A DNA stretch of 57,145 nucleotides, taken from positions 1 through 57,145 of the forward strand of contig JAFTCX010000059.1 of the NCBI GenBank assembly GCA_017454485.1, in the 5' to 3' direction. Origin of the DNA: Clostridia bacterium (GTDB lineage Bacteria > Bacillota > Clostridia > Oscillospirales > Acutalibacteraceae). Numbering within the stretch: position 1 is the first letter of the stretch; every line of letters begins with the position of its first letter. Position numbers and translations under genes: made by a program. Shown here piece by piece: positions 9,186-17,209 of this stretch. Below the pieces are notes generated by a model that did no database searches, was not told where the DNA came from, and saw nothing but the letters and a program-made list of their open reading frames with translations.

Positions 9186-10190
9186 TTACAGATAAGCGAA
9201 ACTGCGCAGCAAAAAGACCGTGATAAAAATCGTAAAGAGTGAAAACGCGGATGTCCAGACCACAAGCTGTGCGGCAAGCTGGTCATCGCCGCCGATCTCG
9301 CCGACCATCACAGCCGAGGACACCGCAATGGGCGAACCGAACACCGCAACGAGTGCCGGCACCTCCACAGGTGTAAATTGCAGCACACCGAGATGGGTGA
9401 GCGCGATGGCGCCGCCGATGGCGAGCGCAGGCGCAAATACAATGCGGGCGATCACGCCGACGGTGATCGGGCGCAAAAGCGAACGCACCGCAGAAAAATC
9501 GAAACGTGCACCGAGCACGACCAACGCCAGCGGAGACGCCGCCTGCCCCGCCATGCGCACGGCGGAAAAGAAGAATTTGCAATCCCGTTCCAGCGAAAAA
9601 GCAAGTGCGCCGTCGGCGGTATGCGGAAGAAACGAACGGATCGCCAGCACAAGCAAACCGAGCCCCACGCCGATGATCAGCGGATTTTTCAGCGTGCGCA
9701 GCACAGTCGCTTTGACAGAGGGCGTCTTGTCGGCGTAATAGGAGAGCACGATCACGGCAAGCGTGTTGAACAGCGGAATCGTCACCGCTGTTGCGACCGC
9801 CGCGAACGCAACGGCCGGTGTGCCGCCGAGGGACTGCGCCAGCGGAATGCCCAAGATGGCGCAGTTGGAGCGAAACACGCATTGGATGAACGGCCCCTTC
9901 TGCAGCCGTTCGGGCACAAACGCCGCCGCAAGCAGCACGCCGATGGCGGCAAGCAGCACAACGATCAGCGCAATATAGCCCACATCGCCCCAATGGACAT
10001 CGGAGAGCGTCTCGATGTCATAGACGTTGCAAAATAAAAGGGCAGGCAAAAACACGCGGAAGACCAGTGTATTTGCCTTTTTGAAAAACGCTTCGCCGGC
10101 AAAGCCGACCGACCGCAGCACATAGCCCAGAAGCACGAGCAGCAAAATCGGCATGACAGCGTTGAACGCATACATGAAAACTTGAAACAT
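9186..10190 (-). CDS. AEC-family (auxin efflux carrier-like) permease
   Basis: A 334-residue integral membrane protein with about ten hydrophobic segments in two five-helix halves, beginning FNAVMPILLLVLLGYVLRS, the usual opening of the AEC/YfdV family. These proteins move small organic anions (malate, malonate) or other small solutes; substrate unknown here. The RBS before the ATG at 10190 is weak, and a second Met at codon 6 is possible. It is the first gene of a probable unit with GH27, pcrA and the secreted hydrolases, driven by the promoter at 10278-10306. Confidence 0.85.
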   Translation of the reverse strand: MFQVFMYAFNAVMPILLLVLLGYVLRSVGFAGEAFFKKANTLVFRVFLPALLFCNVYDIETLSDVHWGDVGYIALIVVLLAAIGVLLAAAFVPERLQKGPFIQCVFRSNCAILGIPLAQSLGGTPAVAFAAVATAVTIPLFNTLAVIVLSYYADKTPSVKATVLRTLKNPLIIGVGLGLLVLAIRSFLPHTADGALAFSLERDCKFFFSAVRMAGQAASPLALVVLGARFDFSAVRSLLRPITVGVIARIVFAPALAIGGAIALTHLGVLQFTPVEVPALVAVFGSPIAVSSAVMVGEIGGDDQLAAQLVVWTSAFSLFTIFITVFLLRSFAYL

Positions 10191-10277
10191 AAGCGATAAA
10201 AGGAACGTTCAAAGGGAAAAGAGCGAAACGGATCGGGCGGCGACAAAGCGTCGGTTCTTCGCTCGCGGATTCAAATC

Positions 10278-10306
10278 ATTATACCATGTTTTCCGGCAAC
10301 ATTCAA
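10278..10306 (-). promoter_or_regulatory. Sigma-A promoter for the AEC-GH27-pcrA unit
   Basis: On the - strand TTGAAT (10301-10306) and TATAAT (10278-10283) are separated by 17 bases. The -35 overlaps the last codons of trmO. Confidence 0.65.
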
Positions 10307-10989
10307 CCGTTCGCCGGCAAAATTTCATGCACTGTCAACACGTCGCCGTCCACGGAGAAGCGCACTTCATATCCCGCATACGGCAAGCCGTACACGCGCG
10401 ACGGGTCCGTCTGATAGCCCGGGCGCGGATCAAGCTGCAAAATTTGCACCAGCGCATCGGCCTTTTCCGCCGGGAGCGCGGTTTTTGCCGCTTCGGCGAA
10501 CACCACGCGCAGCGTCTGCTGCCCCTGCGGAACGGCAAAGCCGCCCGAAGCCTTTGGCACAGCGTCGGCATACGGCAGGTAGGGCTTGATATCAAAGATC
10601 GGCGTGCCGTCCATCAGATCGCCCCCGCGCACATGCAGCACCGGTACGCCGTGCTCGGAAAACTCCAGCGATTCAAAGCGCACGCATGAGAGCCCGATGC
10701 GGTTCGGGCGAAACGGCGAACGCGTTGCAAACACACCGCGCCGCTCGTTGCCGCCGAGCTTCGGCGGGCGCACGGTTGCGCCGCCCTCGGTTGCGTTTGA
10801 AAACTGCCAAAGCAGCCAAAGATGCGAAAAAGCGTCCAGTCCGCGAAAATAATTGCGGTCAATAAATGCCGGTTCAAACACCACGCGGCCGCGAACCTCA
10901 CTTGCAAGCCCGCTTTGCCGCGGCAGTCCGAATTTTGTCGGAAAGTCGCAATGATAAGTGCCGATGCTCTGAATCTCTGCTTTGACCAT
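10303..10989 (-). CDS. trmO: tRNA (N6-threonylcarbamoyladenosine37-N6)-methyltransferase TrmO
   Basis: A 228-residue member of the TrmO/YaeB/UPF0066 family that uses S-adenosylmethionine to methylate t6A37 in tRNAs reading ACY codons. Recognisable features are the N-terminal SIGTYHCDFPTKFGLPRQSG, the core GLDAFSHLWLLWQF, RPNRIGLSCVRF, and GGDLMDGTPIFDIKPYLPY. Length fits the family. The ATG at 10989 has GGAGGA upstream. It is divergent from the small secreted peptide at 11074. Confidence 0.92.
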   Translation of the reverse strand: MVKAEIQSIGTYHCDFPTKFGLPRQSGLASEVRGRVVFEPAFIDRNYFRGLDAFSHLWLLWQFSNATEGGATVRPPKLGGNERRGVFATRSPFRPNRIGLSCVRFESLEFSEHGVPVLHVRGGDLMDGTPIFDIKPYLPYADAVPKASGGFAVPQGQQTLRVVFAEAAKTALPAEKADALVQILQLDPRPGYQTDPSRVYGLPYAGYEVRFSVDGDVLTVHEILPANG

Positions 10990-11039
10990 GGGGTCCTCCG
11001 GAATTTACAATTTTTTCATAGTTTTGTCACGCTTATATG

Positions 11040-11045
11040 TATAAT
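11040..11045 (+). promoter_or_regulatory. Candidate -10 element of the small secreted peptide gene
   Basis: TATAAT lies 28 bases before the ATG at 11074. No good -35 is visible at 17 bases, so this is a weak prediction. Confidence 0.35.
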
Positions 11046-11073
11046 GAGAGAAAACGCACAAAGGGGGCTTTGG

Positions 11074-11202
11074 ATGAAACGACTGCGCAGAACAACCGCG
11101 CTTTTGGTCTCAGCGCTGATGCTACTGGGTGTAACAACCTTTGTCGACGCGGTAAGCGATGAAATTTCTCTGCCGGCAAGCGTGCAGCAAATCATAAAAT
11201 AA
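11074..11202 (+). CDS. Small secreted peptide, 42 residues
   Basis: A short gene preceded by AAGGGGG and followed by a strong terminator. The product starts MKRLRRTTALLVSALMLLG, a near-ideal Sec signal, cut probably after FVDA, leaving about 16 residues (VSDEISLPASVQQIIK). No family is recognised. It could be an exported signalling peptide, or the stump of a longer exported protein that was lost. The RBS, signal and terminator together argue that it is a real transcription unit. Confidence 0.55.
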   Translation: MKRLRRTTALLVSALMLLGVTTFVDAVSDEISLPASVQQIIK

Positions 11203-11216
11203 AGAATGTAAAAAAA

Positions 11217-11254
11217 CGGCTGTGATGCGTTCTGCGTCGCAGCCGAACGTTTTT
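11217..11254 (+). terminator. Intrinsic terminator after the small secreted peptide
   Basis: CGGCTGTGATGC pairs with GCGTCGCAGCCG (two G-U pairs) with a five-base loop, followed shortly by a T run at 11250-11254. Confidence 0.75.
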
Positions 11255-11278
11255 CCAAAAGCCGTCGGCAGAAACAAC

Positions 11279-11351
11279 GTGCCCATAGATTCACTCGGAG
11301 TGTGAAAACTGACCGTCAAGATTTGCATATTTGAGTGAATCCGTGGGTACC
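11279..11351. repeat. Short copy of the foldback element found at 48416-48592
   Basis: The arms GATTCACTC (within 11287-11296) and GAGTGAATC form an inverted repeat. Bases 11312-11351 match 48545-48584 at 33 of 40 positions in the same orientation, including ACCGTCAAGATTTGC and GGGTACC. It sits four bases past the recG stop codon and looks like an internally deleted copy. Confidence 0.7.
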
Positions 11352-11354
11352 GGT

Positions 11355-13355
11355 TCAGTTCAGCGCGGTTTCGCCGTTTTGTGTAAATAATTTTCGTACC
11401 GCCTGCCGCAAGGCGCGATGTTCGCTTTTTTCCAGTCGGCGGTCGGTGTTCAGCACGTCCAGCGCCGCGTGCTTTGCCTGCTGCAGCGTTTCCATATCTT
11501 CGAGCAGGTCGGCAATCTTCAGTTCGGGCAGACCGTGCTGCCGTTTGCCGAAAAAGTCACCGGGGCCGCGCTGTTTGAGGTCGAATTCCGCAACAGCAAA
11601 GCCGTCGTTCGTTTTTGTCATCAGCTCCAGCCGCGCCCGGGCAGCGTCCCCCTTTGCGTCGGAGATGAGGATGCAATAGGACTGCGCCTTGCCGCGTCCG
11701 ACGCGTCCGCGCAGCTGATGCAGTTGCGAAAGGCCGAAGCGTTCGGCGTTTTCAATCACCATGACGGTGGCGTTCGGCACGTCGATGCCGACCTCGATCA
11801 CTGTGGTGGAGACCAGAAGCTGGATCTCTCCGGCGGCAAAACGCGCCATCACATCGGCCTTTTCCTTCGGCTTCATCTTGCCGTGCAGCAGCCCGACGCG
11901 ATAGGCAAAAAACTCTTTTTCCGACAGCGTTTTCGCATATTCCACCGCCGAAAGCAGTCCGTCCTCGCTCTCCTCCACCGCCGGACAGACAATATAGCCC
12001 TGTTCCCCGGCGTCAAGATGCTTTTTCAAGAAAGAAAAAATGCGTGCATGATAGCTGCCGTCCACGGCGTAGGTCAAAATCTTTTTGCGCCCTCCGGGCA
12101 GCTCGTCGATCACGGAGATGTCCAGATCGCCGTAGATCATCAGCGAAAGCGTGCGCGGAATCGGCGTTGCGGACATCACCAGCACATGGGGCGCACGCGC
12201 TTTTTCGGTCAGCACGCTGCGCTGACGCACGCCGAAGCGGTGCTGCTCGTCGGTCACAACGAGCGAGAGCGCGGAAAATTCCACATCGCCCGTGAGCAGC
12301 GCATGGGTGCCGACCGCGATGTCGGCCTCGCCGGTTTTCAGCGCTTGCTTTGCCGCGCGCTTTTCCTTTGCGGAAATGCCGCCGGTCAAAAGCACCACGC
12401 GCACCTCGTCGCCGAGCAGCGCGGTCAGCGTTTCAAAGTGCTGCTTTGCAAGAATCTCCGTGGGCGCCATCAGCGCGCTTTGCAGACCGTTTTTCGCCAT
12501 CGTATACAGCAGCGCCGCAGCGACCGCCGTTTTGCCGGAGCCGACATCGCCCTGAATCAGGCGGTTCATCACATAAGCGCCGGAAAGATCGCGCAAGCAG
12601 TCCTGCACGGCGCGTTTTTGCGCGTTCGTAAACCGAAAGGGCAGCCGAGCTTCAAACGCGGCGGCAAACGAGGTGTCCACCCGGAACACGCTGCGCTGAC
12701 GCCCCTGCACACGCAGCAGCGCCATGCCGCACTGCAGCACAAACAGCTCTTCAAAAATCAGCCGCCGCCGCGCGATCTGCACCTCTTCCAGAGAAGCCGG
12801 CGCGTGAATGTGCGTTAAGGCGTAGCGCTCATGGCAAAGGCTGTAATCATGGCGAACCGATTCGGGCAACAGCTCGGTGTGCGCCTCCTGCTTCCAGAGT
12901 GCGAGCGCATTTTGAATGATGCGCGAAAGCTGCAGCCGCGACAGTCCCGCCGTCAGCGGATAGACGGGCAAAAAGCCGCCGTTTTCGCTGTCCTGTTCCA
13001 CAAGCGGATTTGTCATCTCCGGCACACCGCGGTTTTCCGTAACCTTCCCGTAAAACAAATACGTCTCGCCCTGCTGCAGACGTTCGGCGAGAAAGCGGCT
13101 GTTGAAAATAATCAGATGCATGGTACCGTCACCGTCGGTCAGAACCGAACGGTAGATCGTCAGCCCCTTGCGGATCATTGCGCCGACCGGCGCAGTGCCC
13201 ACAACGGCGCGCACACACGCCGTCTCTCCGGGCACAAGATCACGAATGGGCTTGCAGTTTGCAAAATCAAGATAGGCGCGCGGGTAAAAACGCACGGCAT
13301 CCTCTACCGTTTGGATGCCGAGCTTTGCGAGCAGCTTGGCGCGTTTTTCGCCCAC
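11355..13355 (-). CDS. recG: ATP-dependent DNA helicase RecG
   Basis: A 666-residue branch-migrating helicase that processes stalled forks and Holliday junctions. Visible are the N-terminal wedge domain, Walker A QGDVGSGKTA, motif II TDEQHRFG, SATPIPRTL, VCPAVEESE, and the C-terminal GRVGRGKAQSYCIL (TRG region). The start is uncertain. Homology to the family (DIQYVKGVGEKRA) runs upstream of the GTG at 13355 to about 13380, but between it and the in-frame TAG at 13395-13397 there is no ATG, GTG or TTG. A dispersed repeat begins immediately upstream (13402). So either translation starts at the GTG without about 12 family residues, or the original start was replaced when the repeat arrived. Confidence 0.9.
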   Translation of the reverse strand: MGEKRAKLLAKLGIQTVEDAVRFYPRAYLDFANCKPIRDLVPGETACVRAVVGTAPVGAMIRKGLTIYRSVLTDGDGTMHLIIFNSRFLAERLQQGETYLFYGKVTENRGVPEMTNPLVEQDSENGGFLPVYPLTAGLSRLQLSRIIQNALALWKQEAHTELLPESVRHDYSLCHERYALTHIHAPASLEEVQIARRRLIFEELFVLQCGMALLRVQGRQRSVFRVDTSFAAAFEARLPFRFTNAQKRAVQDCLRDLSGAYVMNRLIQGDVGSGKTAVAAALLYTMAKNGLQSALMAPTEILAKQHFETLTALLGDEVRVVLLTGGISAKEKRAAKQALKTGEADIAVGTHALLTGDVEFSALSLVVTDEQHRFGVRQRSVLTEKARAPHVLVMSATPIPRTLSLMIYGDLDISVIDELPGGRKKILTYAVDGSYHARIFSFLKKHLDAGEQGYIVCPAVEESEDGLLSAVEYAKTLSEKEFFAYRVGLLHGKMKPKEKADVMARFAAGEIQLLVSTTVIEVGIDVPNATVMVIENAERFGLSQLHQLRGRVGRGKAQSYCILISDAKGDAARARLELMTKTNDGFAVAEFDLKQRGPGDFFGKRQHGLPELKIADLLEDMETLQQAKHAALDVLNTDRRLEKSEHRALRQAVRKLFTQNGETALN

Positions 13356-13401
13356 GCCTTTGACGTATTGGATGTCGATGCGATCACCGCCCCGCTATAT
13401 T

Positions 13402-13479
13402 CATTCGCAATTCGCAATGCGTAATGCGTAATTGAGGTCGCGGGGAAAGAAAACACACCGGAGTGTATTCTCCCGCGAA
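13402..13479 (+). repeat. Dispersed repeat (partial copy) plus hairpin at the recG 5' end
   Basis: Bases 13402-13445 follow the same pattern as the repeat at 56796 (degenerate ATTCGCAATTCGCAATGCG, then TTGAGGTCGCGGG). A hairpin of CGCGGG...CCCGCG with inner ACAC/GTGT arms follows at 13439-13479. The repeat touches the recG reading frame. Confidence 0.6.
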
Positions 13480-13513
13480 AGATAAGTTTTTTTAAGTTTT
13501 ACGTTTTTAATTT

Positions 13514-13733
13514 ATATCAATTTGACTTGTGCACGCGGCGTGCCGAGCTACACCTGCCGGCGCGGTCGGCGAAACCGAGAGTGGCAGTCCGCAGGGCTGA
13601 CGGTGAGGTTTGATCCGATCGACGACCGCACCGTATCGCGCCGCTGATTGTCGCGGCACACACGGCCATTTCAAGCGAACATCCACCCGCGACAACAATT
13701 CCGAATTCCGCATTCCGAATTCCGAATTGTTTA
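13514..13733 (-). repeat. Dispersed repeat, inverted copy
   Basis: Positions 13697-13728 are the exact reverse complement of 56796-56827 (32 of 32 bases). Further short blocks are shared beyond it in the same order: GTCGCGGGT, GTGTGT-CCGCG, GATACG, TCGTCGAT and TTTCGCCG. With the copy at 13402 it fills the 13395-13730 gap, in which I see no gene. The 68-codon frame at 13507-13713 has no RBS and looks spurious. Confidence 0.65.
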
Positions 13734-14138
13734 ATACCCTCCGTCCGTCATTTCAAACGGGGCGTTTTCATTTGCGCGCGTGAGGATCACGGCGTAATCG
13801 GTATACACATCCCACGGGTTCAGCGCCGTCGTGCGTGAACCGGTGGCAAAATCCACAAAGAATACCATGGTGTTTTCCTTCGTTTTTGCGCCGCTTTCAA
13901 AGTCGGAAGCCAAAAACGATTCTGCCTTTTCTTCGTCATAGGTCACGCGCAAAACCCGCAGTACGCCGCTGAAATTTCGAACACACTTTTCGGCCGTTTT
14001 CGCGCCGTCGGCGATCTCACTTTCCGAAAAAAGCGCAGACGTGCCCAGCGTTTTCGGCGCCGGAACAATCTTGAACGCGACAATGCCGCCGGTGATGAGC
14101 AGCGCAATCACAAGCAGAACGATCAATAATTTTTTCAC
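13731..14138 (-). CDS. Small membrane-anchored protein of unknown function
   Basis: A 135-residue protein with one N-terminal membrane helix (KKLLIVLLVIALLITGGIVAF) and an extracytoplasmic part of about 110 residues that I cannot place in a family. I choose the GTG at 14138 because GGAGGG lies six bases upstream; an ATG 18 bases earlier would put the RBS inside the gene. It is the last gene of the seven-gene operon, 36 bases after the solute-binding lipoprotein, so it may work at the same membrane site. The stop codon is next to a dispersed repeat. Confidence 0.6.
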   Translation of the reverse strand: MKKLLIVLLVIALLITGGIVAFKIVPAPKTLGTSALFSESEIADGAKTAEKCVRNFSGVLRVLRVTYDEEKAESFLASDFESGAKTKENTMVFFVDFATGSRTTALNPWDVYTDYAVILTRANENAPFEMTDGGY

Positions 14139-14174
14139 AAAAAGCCCTCCAAACAATGGAATTTAACGGTCCTG

Positions 14175-15710
14175 TCAGTCGGCACTTTTCAGCCGCCAGG
14201 AAAACAGGTTGCCATACAGCGCATTTTCGCTCACTTCGCCCTCATAGGTCAGCTCGCTCGTGTAATACTGATACGCATCGCGGAAGCAAAGCGGCAAAAA
14301 CGGCAGCTCCTGTGTGAACACTTTGATGAACGTCGCCATCTCCGCTTCGCCGGACACAAGCTGTGCATAGGATGCGCTCACGCTCCCCTGCGGGTCGATC
14401 CCGAACGCGGCGCCGCCGTCTTCGTTAAAGAACGCCGAAAGCGACATATTCGCCGAAAGCCTGACTTCGCCGAGATACAGATCGAACGCTCCGCTTTTCA
14501 GCCTTGCGATGTAGCTGCTGTAATCCAGCGTTTCCAGTTCTGTGCCGATGCCCACGGCAGAAAGCATCTCCTGCAGTTGCTTTGCCGCAGAAAGGCGCTG
14601 CTTGTTTTCGCTGTTGCAAAGCAGACGCAGCGTCAGCGCCGTGTCCTCCTTTTCGCGCACCTTGCCGCCGCTCGCGTAAACATAGCCGGCGTTTTCCAGC
14701 AGCTCGTTCGCTCGTTCGGTGTCATAGACCGGCGTCTGCAAGCTGGAATCGAGCACGCTCCAGTTCGGGTGGAACGGCGTTTGCGTGGGCGTTGCGGCGG
14801 CGGAAAACGCGCGTTCGGAAAGCGCAGTGCGATCCACCGCGGCAGCGATCGCCTGACGCACCGCCGGATCGGAAAGCAGCTCTCCCGTGCTGTTCATGCC
14901 GCAAAACACGAGGTTGTTCATGTGCACCGTTTCCATCTTTCCGCCGACCTTTTCCATGGCCTGCTTGGCCGGGTCAAGCAAAAAGCTGCTGAGCTGGCCG
15001 ATCTCCACCAGCGGCAGCGCGTTGACCGTTTCACGGATGTCATACAGCGCGATCTGCAAAAAGGCGATGTCGTCAAACGAGGACGTTTCCTCGTTGCGCA
15101 GCAAGCGCACCGTGCCGTCTTTTTTTGCTTTATAAAGGAAGCGTCCCGTGCCGGTGGGCATTTTCGCGTCGCCGGTGGAAAACTTTACCACGGGAAAATC
15201 CAGACAGTTCACCGCAAAGCGGTCGGGCGAAAGCAGCGTAAAGCGCACCGTATCATCCGACACAGCCGAAGCGGAAAAGATGTTTTCCAGCCGCGCGGAA
15301 AACATCGGGCTTTCCTTGGCGCACTGGAACGAATATACCACGTCGCGCGCGGTCAGCAGCTCGCCCTTCGGAAAATGCACATCGTTTCGCAGTGTCACCG
15401 TCAGCGCTTCGCCCTCGTTTTCGGCGGAAAGCGCAAGCACCGGCACAGCTTCAAACGACGCGTCGATCTGATACAGCGGATCAAACAGCAGCCCGTCGAT
15501 GTCCAGATTGACGCGGCTTTTTGTCTCAAACGGATTGAGCGAGTCCGCGCTTGTATAGGGCAGCGTCACCATTGTTTTTTGCGTCTTTTCGTCGCCGGCT
15601 GCACTCGTCTGCGTTTCGCTATCCGGTTCCTGCACAGGCTGTTTTGCGCACGACGCGAAGCTCAAGATCAAGAGCGCGGCGCAAAAAAACGCCAGTATCC
15701 GTTGTTTCAT
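14175..15710 (-). CDS. Family 5 extracellular solute-binding lipoprotein
   Basis: A 511-residue SBP_bac_5 type binding protein (oligopeptide/nickel/glycoside ABC importers). It has a lipoprotein signal with Cys at about residue 21 (SFASC), then VTLPYTSADSLNPF, VTLRNDVHFPKGELLTARDVVYSF and VRQAIAAAVDR, the usual landmarks of the family. No ABC permease or ATPase genes follow, so it either uses components encoded elsewhere or acts as a receptor. It is tightly packed after ymdB (9 bases) in the operon that starts at 21046. Confidence 0.85.
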   Translation of the reverse strand: MKQRILAFFCAALLILSFASCAKQPVQEPDSETQTSAAGDEKTQKTMVTLPYTSADSLNPFETKSRVNLDIDGLLFDPLYQIDASFEAVPVLALSAENEGEALTVTLRNDVHFPKGELLTARDVVYSFQCAKESPMFSARLENIFSASAVSDDTVRFTLLSPDRFAVNCLDFPVVKFSTGDAKMPTGTGRFLYKAKKDGTVRLLRNEETSSFDDIAFLQIALYDIRETVNALPLVEIGQLSSFLLDPAKQAMEKVGGKMETVHMNNLVFCGMNSTGELLSDPAVRQAIAAAVDRTALSERAFSAAATPTQTPFHPNWSVLDSSLQTPVYDTERANELLENAGYVYASGGKVREKEDTALTLRLLCNSENKQRLSAAKQLQEMLSAVGIGTELETLDYSSYIARLKSGAFDLYLGEVRLSANMSLSAFFNEDGGAAFGIDPQGSVSASYAQLVSGEAEMATFIKVFTQELPFLPLCFRDAYQYYTSELTYEGEVSENALYGNLFSWRLKSAD

Positions 15711-15719
15711 CGTTGTCTC

Positions 15720-16493
15720 CTATTCCACACGCAGCGCCTGTGCACTGCGGCAGTGTCCGTCTTTTTCGTCAATGTCAAAGATGCAGCCTTCCAGAACGCA
15801 GTCGCCCTCCTCGGCCGTGTCAAAGCGCACCGGCAGACGCGAACGGAAAAGCGAGAGCACCGGCTCCTTTTTGACGCCGAGAATGCTTTGCTTCACGCCG
15901 CACATACCAAGGTCGGTGATATAGCCTGTGCCGCCGGGCAGCACCTGCGCGTCGGAGGTCTGCACATGGGTATGCGTGCCGAAAACAGCGGAAACGCGCC
16001 CATCGAGCAAAAAGCCCATCGCGCGCTTTTCCGAGGTTGCTTCCGCGTGAAAATCAAGGAGCACCACGCGGCAGTCTTCGGTTTGCCGCAGCGCGTCCTC
16101 AATTTTTTCAAAGGGGTTGTCGAGCGCGTCCAGATAGGTCGTGCCCATCAGATTGATCACAGCCACGCGCACACGCCCGAGATCGAGCATGCAAACGCCG
16201 TGGCCGGGCGCACCCTTGGGGTAGTTGAACGGGCGCACGATCGCTTCGGTCTCGTCAAGAAAGGCGTAGACCTCCTTGCGGCGAAACGCGTGGTTGCCGA
16301 GCGTGAGCGCGTCAATGCCGCTGGAAAACAGGTGCCGCGCGGAATCGGGCGTGACGCCGTTGCCCTTTGCGGAATTTTCGGCGTTGGCAAGACAGAGGTC
16401 CACGCCGTAGAGCCGTTTGAGCGCAGGCAACCGCTTTCGCACAAAATTGCAGCCGCTCTCGCTGACCACATCGCCGAGCACAAGAATGTTCAT
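15720..16493 (-). CDS. ymdB: YmdB-family metallophosphoesterase
   Basis: A 257-residue protein of the TIGR00282/YmdB family, which hydrolyses 2',3'-cyclic nucleotides and affects the switch between motility and biofilm in Bacillus. Metal-ligand motifs are visible: LGDVV near the start, NAENSAKG, LGNHAF, DFHAEATSEK and FGTHTHVQTSD. Length fits the family. It lies 11 bases after the histidine phosphatase and 9 before the lipoprotein. Cytoplasmic, since no signal peptide is present. Confidence 0.9.
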   Translation of the reverse strand: MNILVLGDVVSESGCNFVRKRLPALKRLYGVDLCLANAENSAKGNGVTPDSARHLFSSGIDALTLGNHAFRRKEVYAFLDETEAIVRPFNYPKGAPGHGVCMLDLGRVRVAVINLMGTTYLDALDNPFEKIEDALRQTEDCRVVLLDFHAEATSEKRAMGFLLDGRVSAVFGTHTHVQTSDAQVLPGGTGYITDLGMCGVKQSILGVKKEPVLSLFRSRLPVRFDTAEEGDCVLEGCIFDIDEKDGHCRSAQALRVE

Positions 16494-16504
16494 GCTGCGC
16501 CCCC

Positions 16505-17209
16505 TCAGTCTTCCAGATACTCCGAAACGTCAAAATCGTCGTCCGGCGGGTAATAATCCCAGCCGTCGTAATAGTGATCGGCCTGCTCCTGCGGCGAAGC
16601 CGGCAGCTCGGCGATCACCTCCGCCTTTTCCCCCGCCATCCAGAGCGTGGGGTCAATGCGCATGGTATAACCGCAGCCCGAAGGCGTCAGCCAGTCGGTC
16701 GGCGCGGCTTCGGGGATGCCGAAATTGGAAAGGATCGCCAGCAGCACGCCGCCGTGCGTGATAATATAAACGTCGTCGGCGCCGGTTTTGAGCAGACCCT
16801 CCACGATTTTGCGGAACGTCTCGCACACACGCTTTGCAAAGGCGGCGTTGCTTTCGCCGAACGGCGGCGCAACCTCCGGATCGCCGGTCAGCCATCGGTC
16901 AAACAGCGGCTGCTTTTCGTGCAGCTCCGCAGCCGAGCGCCCGTCAAACGCGCCGAAATCGCATTCGATCAGCCCCTCCATCACAAGCGGCTTGACTTCG
17001 GGAAAGAGCAGTTCGGCGGTTTCCAGACACCGCTTGAGCGGGGAAGAGATGATAAACTTGCACGTCGGGTAGACGTAGTTTTTTTTCATCTGCAAAAGCT
17101 GTTCACGCCCCTGCTCGCACAGCGGAACATCCGTATGGCCGATGTACAGCCCATCCAGATTGCCCTGGGTCAGGCCGTGGCGCAGCAGGTGCAGGCGCAG
17201 CGTTTTCAT
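16505..17209 (-). CDS. Histidine phosphatase (phosphoglycerate mutase-like)
   Basis: A 234-residue branch-2H phosphatase. The phospho-accepting His is in LLRHGLTQGN near the N-terminus, and the second His is in IITHGGVLLAIL. ECDFGAFDG and ISSPLKRCLETAELL are standard for the family (CobC/GpmB type). The C-terminus is acidic. It overlaps the upstream PfkB gene by four bases (ATGA), indicating translational coupling and suggesting action on a phosphorylated product of the same pathway. Substrate unknown. Confidence 0.85.
   Translation of the reverse strand: MKTLRLHLLRHGLTQGNLDGLYIGHTDVPLCEQGREQLLQMKKNYVYPTCKFIISSPLKRCLETAELLFPEVKPLVMEGLIECDFGAFDGRSAAELHEKQPLFDRWLTGDPEVAPPFGESNAAFAKRVCETFRKIVEGLLKTGADDVYIITHGGVLLAILSNFGIPEAAPTDWLTPSGCGYTMRIDPTLWMAGEKAEVIAELPASPQEQADHYYDGWDYYPPDDDFDVSEYLED

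Noticed and set aside
13507-13713. 68-codon - strand frame between recG and the small membrane protein
   Set aside because: It lies wholly inside a dispersed repeat, has no RBS and no recognisable product.
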